A stretch of 64,000 nucleotides of DNA from Chinchilla lanigera (lineage: Eukaryota > Chordata > Mammalia > Rodentia > Chinchillidae): the NCBI RefSeq assembly GCF_000276665.1, contig NW_004955426.1:1044919-1108918 (forward strand), in the 5' to 3' direction. Of this stretch, positions 46,215-58,900 are shown piece by piece. How positions within the stretch are numbered: the stretch's first letter is position 1; each line of letters opens with the position of its first letter. The position numbers were made by a program, and so were the translations under genes. The notes under the pieces were generated by a model. That model saw only the letters and a program-made list of their open reading frames with translations. It was not told the DNA's origin and did no database searches.

Positions 46215-46405
46215 TCCAATTTATTGTTTTGGGGTTGTATGCCATTTACCCAACTTGGAGGGTAACCTGTAGCACTGAGGTATATCCCTAACCTTTTAAA
46301 AATTTTCTTATTTTGAGGCCATGTCTTACTAAGTTGCCCAGGCTATCTTTGAACTTTTGATCCTCCTGGCTCATATTCACATGTAGATGGAATAACAGCC
46401 CTGCA
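46215..46405 (-). mobile_element. B4 SINE, degraded
   Basis: ID complement (AGCACTGAGGTATATCCCTA, 46271-46290), a T/A-rich linker, then B1 complement (ACTAAGTTGCCCAGGCTATC, GAACTTTTGATCCTCCTGGC, GGAATAACAGCCCTGCACC). Confidence 0.8.
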
Positions 46406-47368
46406 CCATTTTTTAATTGTTTCTTTTACTCTGCTCGAGTAACATAAATTCCTGAATCGCTAAGTACTCTTAACATTTCTGGCTTGTGTACCGACTTATT
46501 CTTATGTCAGTTGAAGCGTTTAACTCAGCTCATTTTCAGTAGGCTTTTCTCTCTTTACTGGCATGATCTGCTTCATGGACGGGCCCATCCAGAAGTGTCA
46601 CACTTACCTATCCTGTGGTCCCAAGGGTCTCAGGATGGGTCTTCAGTTAAAATTGCTTGGCCTGGGATTCTGCTGGACATACATGTGTACATTTGGGCTC
46701 TGCTCTCAGCTAGGTCTAGAGTCTGTGGTTCTCACAGAAGAATGTGTTCCCCATCTGAGGTCCTTGAGATCACCACAAGCTATGTTGATCCTATACCAGT
46801 GGCAGGAGACACTTCAGCTCCTTCCACAGTCAGGGCTGCCCTTTGCTTTTAGGCTTTGTACGGAGAGACATTGTACCAGCTCTAGTCTCACCCTTCCTAA
46901 GGCCACGTCCTTCCACGGGGGAGACATCAGCATCTCTTCACTTTAATCCAAGACCTTCCAATCCACTCTTGGCACAGGAAGATGTAGAGCTGCCACCTTT
47001 ATTGGAGCAGTAGGGCACAGAAACGGAGGGAGGCACAGAAACGGGATTTACTCAGTCAATCAACTGACACTGCTTATTAGAAGCAGAAACTGTCACATCA
47101 CAGTGGCTGACGAAAGACAAACTCTAAATACTGATTGTTAGAGACCAGAAATTTCAGTCACATATTTGAGCCATAGAATATTCCACATAGTCACATATTC
47201 CACAAAGTCACATATTCCACGTAGAATATGGAAAATTCTATATCTTTGTAGATTTCCACTTATAATATTTTCAGCAGATTGTTTTTCCTTAGAACATGTA
47301 AAATATTTATGTCATTATCCTCGATTCTGTAAACATTTTCCAGTGTTCCATTTTCATTGCCCTCATGG
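46406..47368. other. Unclassified noncoding DNA
   Basis: Two overlapping plus-strand frames of 122 and 127 codons (46484-46946) have no recognised domain and read as chance. 47180-47225 carries three imperfect TCACATATTCCAC units. Confidence 0.4.
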
Positions 47369-47725
47369 TGGTTACAGTTTCTATCTGGATATACTTGACG
47401 TGCACATAGGAGGAGCTTCTGGTCAGTGTTGGATCATAGGGGTGTGATACTCATTGATGGATGAGCCCACTGATGTGCTGATCGTTAAATGTGGTTTGGG
47501 AGGTGAAACCTGGCTGGAAGAAGTCACTGAGGACATGTCTACCTTCTCCCTCCCTGGTTGATGGCTCTCTTCCTCCTGCTCGCCCATGCCATGAACTGTA
47601 CCTCCTCTGCCATGCTGCCCTTCCTAACTACCAGTCTACAATGGACTGAGCCTCTACAAACTGTGAGCCAAAACAAGCCTTCCTCCTTTAATTTGTGTTT
47701 CTGTAACAAGAAAGTAACTAAAACA
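47369..47725 (+). mobile_element. MaLR LTR
   Basis: Start TGGTTACAGTTTCTATC, then GTGTTGGATCATAGGGGTG, CTTCCTCCTGCTCGCCCATG, CTACAAACTGTGAGCCAAAA (47654), and the end AAGAAAGTAACTAAAACA. The 'ctgtgagccaaaa...' segment is shared with the copy at 63482. Confidence 0.85.
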
Positions 47726-48225
47726 ATCTGTACCTTTTCCTGCTTTGGGAAGTCAAGGGTTACATGTTGTTAATCCCAGGGCTTTACTGTCTTGTCTCTT
47801 GCGACTTTCCACTCTATTGCCTGGCTCAGCCATTGCCTGGGGATTTTGGCCTCTGTACATCTCCTCCCCAATCCAAGTCTTCACAGGACTGAGTATGTAT
47901 TTTACAACTTATCCTCCAAAGCTACCAAATACAGTCCCAGAGCTTCCACCCTGCTCAGCACGCAAACAATGTTCTATGCTGTCTCGCTCTGCTCCGCCTC
48001 TGCTTTATTAAATAGCCTAATTTCAGGATAGTGTTATTGTTTGAGAACTATTAAGAAGATAGTAAGGAGAGTTCTTGTGTGTTGTATACCTCGTTTATTC
48101 TAGACTCTCAATATCTTATGTTGATATGGTTTATTTGTCATGATTACTGAATGCATACTGATATAGCACCATTAGGTAAACCTTGGTTTATTTAGATTTG
48201 TGTGTGTGTTTCCATGTGCATATGT
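47726..48225. other. Unclassified noncoding DNA
   Basis: Nothing recognised. Confidence 0.35.
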
Positions 48226-48432
48226 GTATATGTGTGTGGTGTTGTGGACTGAACCTAGAGCATTTGCACTGAGGTATGTCCCTGTACCATTACGATTATT
48301 ATTATTTGAAATTTTGAGACAGGATCTGATTAAGTCACTAAATTGCCTAGACTGGGCTCTAACTTGGGATTCTCCTGCCTCAGCTTCCTAAAGTGCTGGG
48401 ATGACAAGCACGTGCCACTACTCTCAGCTAGA
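48226..48432 (-). mobile_element. B4 SINE
   Basis: ID complement (GGACTGAACCTAGAGCATTT, GCACTGAGGTATGTCCCTGT), a T/A linker, then B1 complement (TTTTGAGACAGGATCTGATT, TTCTCCTGCCTCAGCTTCCT, AAAGTGCTGGGATGACAAGC). Confidence 0.9.
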
Positions 48433-48539
48433 TTTCCTATTTTTATCTAATGTACTTTACCTGCTGCAAGATGCCTCCAGAATTCTGTACTATACCTCAT
48501 CATCTTGTCTCTGCGAGTCCTCTTGACCACTGACAGTTT

Positions 48540-48800
48540 CTCAGATGCTGTGTGTTTTTGATGACATTGACCATTTTGGTGAGTGCTGTTCAAGTATTTA
48601 ATCCCATTATTGGGATTCATTTGCTGTTCGCCTCATTATTCCACTGGAAATGAGGGTTTTGGGGAGAAGGACCAGAGAAGGAACATGGTATTTTTCACCA
48701 CAGTCCCATGGGTACAGACTACTGATGTGGCTTTTCACTGTGGTACAGATCTTGACCACTTTGCTGGGTAAGTCTCTCCTCTTGTTTTCACAATTCCTGG
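48540..48800. mobile_element. Possible ancient L1M-type 3'UTR fragment
   Basis: 'atgacattgaccattttggtgagt' and 'ggaaatgagggttttggggagaaggaccagag' followed by a 'gtacagatcttgaccac' segment (48745) resemble wording I associate with an old L1 3'UTR. Weak evidence. Orientation not decided. Confidence 0.3.
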
Positions 48801-49431
48801 TGCTGACATTTGTTTGTCACATAGTGCTGGAAAATCCTTCCTTTGTTATTTGTTTCCCTTCCTCCTCTATTCCCACATCAATCCATGCCTTCACTGCCCA
48901 CCCACCCTCTCCAATATAGTAACTATATCACCATCCTTTTACTCTCTGCTGTTCATTGAAAGAATGATGGTACTTTTGCATGTGTAATCTAGAAATAAAA
49001 CAACAGTGCTAGTTGACAATGATAGTGTACATTTTCAATGTAGCTCTAAGGAGCAGCAATGAACATTTCTCTCACCTGAAGCTTGTCCAAACTTGAATAG
49101 TGAACAAGTTAAGTGGAAAGGCGGGGGTCTAAACCTAAGCTACTGGAAGAGAGCACCTATGTTCATACTGTTGTTCTTCTATTACTGGGCTCCCAGAGAG
49201 AAACAAGGCGATGTCCACAAGGTGTGTGCCTCGGTGCTCAGGTGCTCAGTAATTATTATTTGCCCAACTCTGAAACACGGAGCTCAGAATGGCAAATCTC
49301 ACTACCTCAATTTCCCCAGTGGCTTTGTGACAGGTACCATAGACGGAACACCTCATGGGAAGTAAGAAATTTACCCTCTTTGTCTGAATAAATGCTGAAA
49401 ACAGTAAGCGTTCCAGGGCACCGGTGGCTTA
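48801..49431. other. Unclassified noncoding DNA
   Basis: Nothing recognised. Two overlapping 90- and 92-codon frames (49093-49391) have no known domain. Confidence 0.35.
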
Positions 49432-49606
49432 CATTTTTGCAAGGCTCTGTGCTAAGCACGTAGATACTTAAACTCAGCTACTGCTACCATTCTGATGTGG
49501 AAAATATTTTTACTCCTGCAAATACATTTTCAAGGAAAAAATTTGCCAGAATTACACAACTAGTTTGGGCAAAGTTGGCTTTCACTCTCAAAGTCTTAAT
49601 CTCCAA
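49432..49606 (+). mobile_element. MIR SINE
   Basis: GGCTCTGTGCTAAGCACGTA (49443), ACTCAGCTACTGCTACCATT, then CAGAATTACACAACTAGTTT follow MIR order ('...ctgtgctaagcac...ctcattta...gtcacacagctag'). Confidence 0.7.
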
Positions 49607-49708
49607 ATCATTCTATCTCAACTATGACTTGATATAAACTCTATAATTTAATATAGTATCTAACTTATAATTTTCTGTTTTCTTGTTGAACCACTGTAAT
49701 ACATATTT

Positions 49709-49792
49709 TTGCCTTTTCCCCCATGATGGGGATTGTTCTTCCACATGCTGGACAAGTGTTCTGCCTCTGAGCTACATCTCTCAACCCCCAAT
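49709..49792 (-). mobile_element. Old ID-like SINE
   Basis: TGATGGGGATTGTTCTTCCA, GCTGGACAAGTGTTCTGCCT, CTGAGCTACATCTCTCAACC is a complemented ID with the A box (GAGCTACAT) degraded. Confidence 0.75.
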
Positions 49793-51440
49793 ATGCTGCT
49801 TCTAATATAAGAAATTAGATTAGAAATCTAACTTCTAACTAGAAATTAGAAAACTGGATGCTTTCTACTGAATTCATAATGTTCCTCCAATATTTATTTA
49901 ACAAGGAGAAATAAGACCAAATATATTCAGAAAGCATTTTATTCCTATTTTTAAAAAATCACACTGATGTTATCAATATTTGTAAATAACAAGTTCCAGT
50001 AAGAAAATACTGCTTTTGATAAAGATATTTACTGACAGTAAATGCTAAACAGATCAGGAGGACTTGCAGCTAATTAGTGTGTCCCTCTCTATCTGATGAA
50101 CACATACTGACTGTGACTTTTAAAAGCTCAGACAGTTCATTCCGAAAAGGCCAAAAATGGGTCCACGAAATATCATGCCAAAATCATTCTGAGACAACCT
50201 GACATAGGAGCTTATTGTCACTGCAAAGAATTAATTTGCAAGTCGGAGTTACCAATGCCAAAAAATTACTCTCAAGAAAAACAAAAGTTAGCCTTAATAC
50301 AGCTTTGATTCCCAAACTAAAGTCACAAGGTTCTGGAATTCGGTACTATAAGAATGTAACATAGTTAAGATGAATCAACCATGACAGTCTGGTTCCATTT
50401 TGTTTGTAATAAAGCCTGGACAAGGCACTTGTCCTTTCTGTTTGCATATATAGAAAAATTCAGCCTTTAATGTATTTGCAGAAGCAAATATTATAATGTG
50501 TAAAAATATCTTAAAATGAAGTTGAATTTCTTGCCTTTAATTGTGTCAAAGAAGCTAAAGGTGTCATGGTGAGATGCTTTCATTTTATACAGTTACTTAT
50601 TCAGCCTATTGTTTTTTCCCAGGGAGATTCCCATTTATAATTACTGAATAACCTTAAAGGAAATAGAATCCTTCCTATGGCATGCTCTTATTTTTATAGC
50701 TGACAGAATAACTACTGGTATCTTCCAATAAAATTTTCTCATTATTTGCCATAGCTTGGTCTAAAATTATTGGCATCAGTACCATACAAATTTAATTACT
50801 CTAGCATTTTACTGTTATAATTAAAGGGAAATTTTACTTCTTATTAACATTTTCCTGAAAATCTTTTGATTTCATTCACTGCCTTTTCAAGGTAAACTTT
50901 AGGTTAATTTTTCTTTTTATGACTTTATCTCATTCATAATGAAGTGATTTTAAGTTGGAATTGTATTCAGCCTGCAAGTGTGTTTGGAAAGAACTAACAT
51001 CATTCAAATGTTCATAATTTACACAAATTATGTCAACTGCACTCTTCATTATTAATCACTTCTGTAAATTTTTACATTTTGATCTGAAGCTGTTTTGTTG
51101 AATTAACTTCCAAGAATATTACAGTTTTGAGATGTTTGTACTCACTTTTGCTATCTTATACTGTTAAACTTTGTAACAAATTCTTGTAGATAGGACTGGT
51201 ACTAATTTTTATAACACACTATATTTCCTAACTTAGAAAAGATGTACAAGATAAAAGTTTTAGGCCAACCAGCGGTTATGTAACTTCAAGTTCAATACAT
51301 AGAGTGAAATGAATAAAACCAAAACACTTCCTAGTCTCATGTCAGAAGAGGGACATTTATGGACTAAATTTGAAAAGTGTCACTTCTCCTCAAAATTTAG
51401 CAACAGGCTGAAGTACTCAATAGATAATACAGAATGGATT
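49793..51440. other. AT-rich, repeat-poor noncoding DNA
   Basis: No repeat or gene recognised. 50030-50345 and 50560-51100 have even composition with no recognised repeats, which often marks conserved noncoding DNA. This is inferred from appearance, not measured. Confidence 0.4.
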
Positions 51441-54199
51441 GACATATCTCAACAGCTAAAATAATAGGATTCCTTTAATAGCCGGATCATTTGACTGCAG
51501 GACTTAAGGAGAATGGATGACACTAACACTCTCAAAGATTTTATGGCACTCAACAGATGAAAGCCAGTTGAGAAGAGGGAGGGTGCAAATGCAAAATCAA
51601 TAAAAAGCAACAGTGGTTTGTAGCAACCTTCTCTGCACTGAATATCCATACAGTTTATTGCAAGTACCAGACTTCCCCTAGTCCAACTAATAAAGACATA
51701 AGCAGCCCACACATACACTCCCAAGGTCATTCGCTCAGTGGAGGACACGCTCATTGCTGGAAGGGGCAGCACTGTCAGTGGCTTCCAGAGAGAAAGAAGA
51801 GGTCCTTTAGGTTTGCCCTCTGCTCCTGAGTAGAAGCTAGGAGTATAATTAACAATAATAGGAGGAAATGGCACCATCCCTACTCCTAAGAAAGGCACTG
51901 ATAGCAATGGGAAGTTAAAAACCTGTCCTGGATCTCAGTGACAGAGAGAGACAAAGGAATCACACAGGAAAAGTACTGCAATATGACAAACAACCAAGCC
52001 AGGAATTGGGGAGAAAGTTAGGCAGGTGTCACTGTGAATACCAGGACAAGGTCTGAAGTCAGATTTTCTGTGAAACCTACTGGTATTCCAGCTGGGACGC
52101 TGGCTGTACATCTGAGGGAAGAGGGGTGGTGAAGTCCTAGTGAAGCTGCGGCAGCAAGTTAGAGCTTGCCCTTTACCTTCTTACATTCTGAGCCTTTTGC
52201 ATGAGCTTCACTTCCACTCTGGCTGAAATTTAACAGTCTTTTCTACTTTGGTAGTCAGCAAACACGCACCTTAAGAGTAGCAATTATGCTGTTTGGAAAA
52301 GAGGATCCACATACAGACCAAAAAACACCTACACATGATCATTATTCAGTTTGCATTCCAATAATCTAGAGAAAAGCTATAAACCTTTAAAACCACACGT
52401 TTTTGCATTCTATCCATGTAAAATTAGGAAAAACTCCAATGTAGTATATATGGTTGACACAGCAATTTTTTATGCAGACAATTATTTATGTATGTAATAA
52501 TTCAATTAATTGTTAGCCCTAACTCCATGCACTGGAGCAGGTTCTGCAACCCTTCATTCCCTCTTTCCCCAAAGAAACAAGGCCTATCAAGGATCTTCCA
52601 ATATAGTTGAGGGAGACAGAAAAGAATTTGATTACACAGTCATAGAAAAAATGTTCCTACAACAATAAATCTTATTCAAAAATGATACTATGAAAACCTA
52701 GAGGTAGAGAGAATAAAAGCTGATTGCAAAAGTAAGAAACACATGCATCTTAGGTGAGGTTATATTGGCCTTAGCCTTGGACAATGGGTGGCTTTCAAAA
52801 GGCTATGGAGGGCACCAGGGATTTTCTTTAAGGGCGCATCAGAAAAAGCACCAAGGTGGAGCAGCCAGGACCTGTGTCTGCCTAGGGACAGCACCATCAG
52901 GGTTTAGTTTGAGGCACCATGGATGGGAAGATAAATGCATTCTTAGGAAGTACTTTCGCTGAGCATTAGAAGTGCAATTTCCCCAGCCTGAGAGCTTTAG
53001 ATTGAGCGTCATTAACTCTGCAAGTAGCCTATTGCTCCTCTCCCAGCTCTTGTTGTCTTCCCTACCAGTTCCCTTGCGTGGTTCCCTTGGCGAGTTCTCA
53101 GCACCTGCCTGTCTACAGCTGCCCTCACAGGGTGGGCATGGTAGGGGCGCATATCTACATTTGTAGTCACCTGTTTTTGCATTTTCTCCAGAAATATCCA
53201 CAAGTAAACAGCAGAGCTGTGCTGTCTCCATACAGGATACTACTCAACTCGCAACCCAACTTCTCTCGCCAGGCCTTGCAGATAGAGAACATAAGCTAAG
53301 CATGTCTCAGGCTTCACCCCCACTCTCCATTCTGCGAATGAGCCAGTTCGGCTCAGAGGCTTTATTTCCCATTTATTGCCTGTGAACTACAGTAGACGTT
53401 GGCAGAGACGGGAAGAATGCAGAATTGATGGCAGTTGTTTTCTGCCAGCCAGACCAAGGGATTAAACGAGTTGTCAAAGCTTCTTCAAGCAGCCGTACTT
53501 TTAGGAACTAAATTTAGCGTTTGGGATCATCAAGGAATAGTGAGTAACTAGTTGTCACTCTGTTTTATCAGCTACTCCCTTCAAGTCAGTAACTAATGGT
53601 AAGAGTTACAAACGTCTCGTGTACCAGCTCAACTCAGTTGTTTTTAGTAGTATTTACTGTGTGTTAAACTAGATTTGCAAAACATTTTCTTAGACTCTTG
53701 CTTTCAAGAAGTGCAGGGGATCTATTTATCTATATCTATATTATCTATTGAGAGAGATAGAGAAAAAGAATACTAATTAAGATAGCAGGCATGTCAAACT
53801 TGGATCTCTCAATATTTCCAGTATTACTGGAGCAAACTGTGAACATGAGACACAGAAGTTTCATAGCTGATATTAAAACCCAGGGCAGTTCTCCGAGTTC
53901 TCAGATATATGGGAAGGAAGAGGCTGGCACAATGAAACTTAAATGTTTTTCTGCTTTTTATATTTAACAAGTAGGGCTTCTTTGAGCATTTTATATCCTA
54001 TATTCACACCTAGGAAAGAAATAGTTGATGGCATGTTGCTCAATCTACGTATACATAAACCAGATGATTCGGGGATTAATTAACTTGGAAAATCCATTCA
54101 AGGACTTGTAACTCTATCAATAGTCTTACATTATTAATGGCTTTCAGAGTTTCAGAATGTCTTTAAATTCCCACTTCACCATTCTGTGATCATCCATAA
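51441..54199. other. Unclassified noncoding DNA
   Basis: It contains one of the longest uninterrupted frames in the window, 152 codons on the minus strand (51449-51907), with hydrophobic stretches but no domain I recognise and no repeat explanation. A 130-codon minus-strand frame at 52839-53231 is similar in kind. 53330-53530 keeps CpGs and is a candidate conserved element by appearance. Confidence 0.4.
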
Positions 54200-54352
54200 T
54201 TACCAGTGAGGGCTATTACTTGGGCAATTTACTAGGCGCCAGGCAATGTGCTATGCAAGTTGCTTACACAATTTCACTCCAATGTCTCAATGACAGTGCT
54301 TGATAGATATCATTATGGATATCTGACATGAGGAGATGGAGGACAATATGGG
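54200..54352 (+). mobile_element. MIR SINE
   Basis: AGGCGCCAGGCAATGTGCTA (54233), CAATTTCACTCCAATG and GACATGAGGAGATGGAGG match the MIR core order ('...gtgccaggcactgtgcta...atttaatcctc...gatgaggaaactgagg'). Confidence 0.65.
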
Positions 54353-55608
54353 CTGGGACTTTTTCCAGTGGCTTTATGTGGCAGGCGGAGGCAAAAGTGA
54401 ACACAAACATGGCTGATTCCACTTCTCCTGGTATTGCAAACTCCACACCCCCCACCACCAACAATCTTTCCCCTTTCACCAGCTTCCTCCTATACTAGTA
54501 ACATCAGTTCCCTACTCAGTCTGGGAAGAGTCCCACAGACAGGTATTTATGGCTACAGCAAGAGACATATACTAAACTCACATATAATGGTTACTAAATT
54601 TAATATATAGCCTGAAACACTTAGAAATTGTGCAACATAAATGTATGGCATTTTAAAGCTCCTTGTACTAAAAAATACTACTAGACAATTGTGTACTAAT
54701 GAGGTAACAGCTGTATTATTAGAATTATTTCTGTATTTTCCTTTTCTCTAGAAGGAGATTATAATATTGTGTAGAAAGGGATTAGGTCTCAATTTGAACC
54801 AGAGAGAGCAGCTTTTCTTTTATAGAAGAATTAAAAGAAGAATTTCATTTTAGCATAAAAACTGGGAATTCAGTTATGGGTATTTAAGAAAATCGTAGAC
54901 CTTCAGTTATGCTTTTCTTGAGTTAACTGGAAAAAGCTGAAGGTGAAGAGGTGTTGAACGGCTATTCTATGACTTCTGTGGCATAACTTTAGAAGTAGCT
55001 CTTTATATTTCACTGTTTTATTATCAGGTCATGATTTATATCACAGTTATCATGATAATTAACTTCCATAAACCTTTAGTAACTCTCAGTTCTATTGTAC
55101 CTACTCTTCAAAATGCATTTTTTAAAATGAATCATGTGGTTGTAGTATTAGATAGAGCAGAAATATACATGTTAGGAAAGTAAAGTCAACCCCAGGAAAA
55201 GTGTTCACGAGTTGCACACACTTCATCTATCTTGACACTACCACAAGCCGACCCGCACACACTTCTCTCCACGATGGTTACAGTGATGTATGCTGAATCT
55301 CTTTTCATGAGGTCATGGCATCCATTTTCCTTAGAAAATTTGGGGTCGAGGCTAAGAAGAGATTGAGAGATGTGGTGAGCCACTAGAACTTAACTCTTGT
55401 CTTACTCTTGGGGAAGTAAGGTCAAAAAATAAGCCACAGAATAAGACATTTGGTAAATCAGTCAGCTTTGAGTGACAGTCTTGTTTTAAATTCACTTAAA
55501 CAATAACAACATGACTTTGGTAAGAATGTGACTGTCTCTTGTTAACTAGTTTACTAGAAGTGCTTATTTTACCTTCTCACACTAGGCTTCCTTTGTCATG
55601 TAAATGTG

Positions 55609-55611
<3 letters not shown>
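54353..55611. other. Unclassified AT-rich DNA
   Basis: Nothing recognised. Confidence 0.35.

Positions 55612-55649
<38 letters not shown>
55612..55649. repeat. (TG)n microsatellite
   Basis: About 18 uninterrupted TG units. The V-C repeats in the overlapping 130-codon frame come from it. Confidence 0.97.
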
Positions 55650-55651
<2 letters not shown>

Positions 55652-56650
55652 ACCTATTTCACAGAAGACTGCACATTCTTTTAAATTTCTTCCAGGTTCT
55701 TTTATCAATATATACATATCACCTTTATCTCAGATCCACTACTTTTTCTGTGCTTGGAGGATATACGAACTTGTTATCTATTTCACCAAGGTGGTTTTTA
55801 TAACCCACCTGATTGGATATAAAATCCTGCATTTTACTCATGATTTTCAAATTGCCCATGTCCCTTGCACTTGCATAAACTGTTTTCATTTCCTGCATGA
55901 GGCCTGTGAAATCCGGCAGCATGACTATTAGAAGACAGGATTGCCGGTGTGGTGGCTTCTCAGCCTTTTAAGTGCTGTGTCTTCGGAACACTTTGTCAAA
56001 ACACATCATAGCAGCCACATCTGTTCATTTATTTGAACCAGAAAAAGCAGCTTTTCTTTTGAAATCTTCTTAAATCAGGCATATTGCTGCTTGATTACTT
56101 CCCAAAGGTATAAGCCATGATTCCCTGGCAGCCTGAACTCATCATTGACCTATGATAATTACGCATTTTATTCCACAGTTCTGTGAAATCTGTACCGGTC
56201 TTTGAGTGTGCCGGCTCCTGGAAGCAATATTTGTTATCACCAGTGCAATTAATTGTGAACTTGGTCTGTTTCCCACAATCTGATAAACTTCTTTCAATGT
56301 AAAAATGCACTTATGATTAAATTTAAGGTTAGGGGATACTCGATGGAAATATAGGCCCCGTGCTATCCTCACAATTTCACTATCATCAAAACAAGTGTCA
56401 CAATAGCAACATTTAAACAATATCTGAAGAAATCCAATTACACTAAATATTAGCAGGGAAAGCACCCTTGGAATTTTAATCCACCAGTGCCACTTTGAGC
56501 AACCTTGGGTAGTCATCTGCTCCTGATTCACGTTTCCAGCAGTAAAATGCAGACTGTATTACGCTTGTGTCTCCTGTGCTATCATTTTAATAAGCTGACT
56601 GTGGAACCTTCTTGCCAAGATGCTACTCCCACAGTGTAAGTTAGGTGCTT

Positions 56651-56652
<2 letters not shown>
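55650..56652. other. Unclassified noncoding DNA with a 129-codon minus-strand frame
   Basis: The frame at 56142-56531 (minus) has a hydrophobic segment near residues 22-40 (VLSLLIFSVIGFLQILF) followed by CCYCDTC. I recognise no family, there is no promoter or splice evidence, and a chance frame is the simplest reading. Confidence 0.35.

Positions 56653-56694
<42 letters not shown>
56653..56694. repeat. (CA)n microsatellite
   Basis: About 21 CA units ending in CAGACATA. Confidence 0.97.
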
Positions 56695-56698
<4 letters not shown>

Positions 56699-58439
56699 TA
56701 CAACCTCCCTGTACACTCCCAGGATAGGACTGACTGAAGCCAATTAAGTGTGAGTTCTCTATTCTGTTGAAATTACTCCAACCTGTTTCTGCTCACTAAC
56801 CCTCCATGCATATTTTTTATAATTTAAAAATACTTATGTAACTAAACAGGTTAATTTCACAAAGCACACAGAGCTCCAGGCAGGTAAGCAGAGCGATCGG
56901 AAGGCAGGTGGGTAAGGGGCAGTGTGAATGCCAAGTGAGCATTGCCTACAGGGAAAATCCGCAGAGTCTAGAATGCAGGGAGTTTCCGAGGGATACTTTT
57001 TCCAGTCAATGTTATAAGAAATGAATGCAGCGGGTAGTCAAGCAGCAGAGCGTTATGTACTATATTGGACCCGCAGGCAAACAGGGAAACGCGCCCTTAT
57101 CTACACTCATCAAATTACGCCCTCATGTTGGGAAGCAATTAGAAAACGTTGATAAAAGCTCTGCGGTCTAAAGCACATGATTACACAAGGCCTCATGCTG
57201 CCCAGTTCCTCCAATGCCACTGTCGACCTTCATAAATCCAGCCGGCAGGAGGCACACGGACAGTTGTAAAGGACGCAGTGACATAAAGGGGCACAATAAT
57301 GCAGGGTCACAGAACAACATGTGACTATCTGCTTTTACTTGCAAATCTAATAGGATCATAACTTGATAGCCGAAACTGGATTTGGTACTCAACACATTTT
57401 CATGTGAAAAGTTGATCCCAGTACTCGTTGCTTGGTACTTGATACAAGTCAGATATTGTTGGTGTTGACTGCCTGATAACTTGATACCATTTCCAGCCAA
57501 AATAATTGGTTTGGTACTTAGAATTTTTGGTGTTTGTTGCATCTCTCAGAACCAATTAGCAATAAGTAGCAAGGTACCAGTGTTTGCTATTCATCATGGA
57601 TTGTCTGTTTCAATTTTTATTTTTACAGAGTAACTGTGATGTTTGGGTTCCACTAAATATTGGGTCTTTGATCAGTTCCTTACCAGCCTCACTTTTAAAT
57701 TTGACTCTATTAGCAGACATTGAAAATATTAAAAATATCGATAAAAGTGAATGAGTGTTTCACACCAAGGAAAATTGAATATCATTTAACTGTAACTGTC
57801 ACATTCCTGTGAATTGGATTGGGATAGGTAATGTATTCCTTCCTGTAGGTCACAGCCAGAAAGGTGGAAATACCACTGGCCAAGAGAACCTAAAATAAAA
57901 AACTGTCATCACAAACACAAGCATCCTTTTGAGTCCAAAATGCACAGCTAGAAAGTTGTGAATTATGCCATTTACTTAAGAATTGCTCTGCATAGTATTT
58001 TGACTGTAAGGTTTGAAGAATGGCACATAGCCTTGGGGTCTGGAGAAAAGTACTTAACCCTTTGCTACTGCTTCTCTGAGTCTGACACACATATTTTTTA
58101 CCAGTTCACTAGGTAAATGGGAAGTCTAACTCTTTCCTACCACGGAAGCCCAGACTCACACATGCACTTGAGTATGCTCTGACTGCGATGGCACAGACCT
58201 TGCTATGATAGGAGTCTGTGTTTCAGGAGTTCTCCCTATGCATACTGCAGTCCATTTCACCTTCCTGGCAGCTTCCCTGAGAACTTTACATTTCCCATGT
58301 ATTGTTTATACAGACAGGCGTCTGGCCGGTGAGACCCCATGGTGAAATTCTTCCTTCCCCTTACAAATACATATCTGAGTGGCAAATGTTCTGAAGACTG
58401 ACCCCCAGAATATTCAGGGCTTGATGGACAGAGATGGCC
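56695..58439. other. Repeat-poor noncoding DNA
   Basis: No gene or repeat recognised. 56860-57150 keeps several CpGs (GAGCGATCGG, AAACGCGCCC, AATTACGCC) and AATTA motifs in DNA that is otherwise CpG-poor, so it is a candidate conserved regulatory element. Unverified. The 124-codon minus-strand frame at 57168-57542 has no known domain. Confidence 0.4.
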
Positions 58440-58900
58440 TGGAATGCATTCATAGGTTCCTTCAGTAAGCAAAGAAGTGCTGAGTGTCTGTCTTTCATGC
58501 TCCAGACAATGTTCCTGGTGCTGGGAATGGAAGAGTGAAGAAGAGAATCTGAAATCTCCATTCTCAAAGTGATGACACTCCAAAAGCGGGAGGATGCTAA
58601 TAAACAGATGAATGCAAAATAGGGTGCCAGGGAGAGACGAGTGCTAGCAGGGAAAGTGAAGCAGGAATGGTGGGCAGAGTGGCAGGACGGGAGGAGGATA
58701 TTTAATTTGGTTGATCATAAAAAACCCCTGAGAACCAGACATCAGTAAAGGGCTGGAAGGAGGTCAGAAGAGGCATGGATACCTTGAGTGGCAATGGAAT
58801 CTTCTAGTAAATGAGAAGTCACTGATGAGAGAGCTTGCCTAGAATCTTCAGGGAAAGAAAGGGGATAAAGGTGCTAGAGTAGAGTAGGGCATGGTTGTGC
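58440..58900 (+). mobile_element. Ancient mammalian interspersed repeat
   Basis: Same layout as 37205-37745: a 'tccttcagtaagcaaagaagtgctgagtg' start, GGTGCTGGGAATGGAAGAGTG, an 'aataaacagatgaatgcaaaatagggtgcc' segment (58600-58628), then G/A-rich sequence. Confidence 0.5.

Noticed and set aside
46484..46946. Two overlapping frames of 122 and 127 codons
   Set aside because: Overlapping frames in the same DNA with no known domain, no repeat signal and no splice or promoter evidence.
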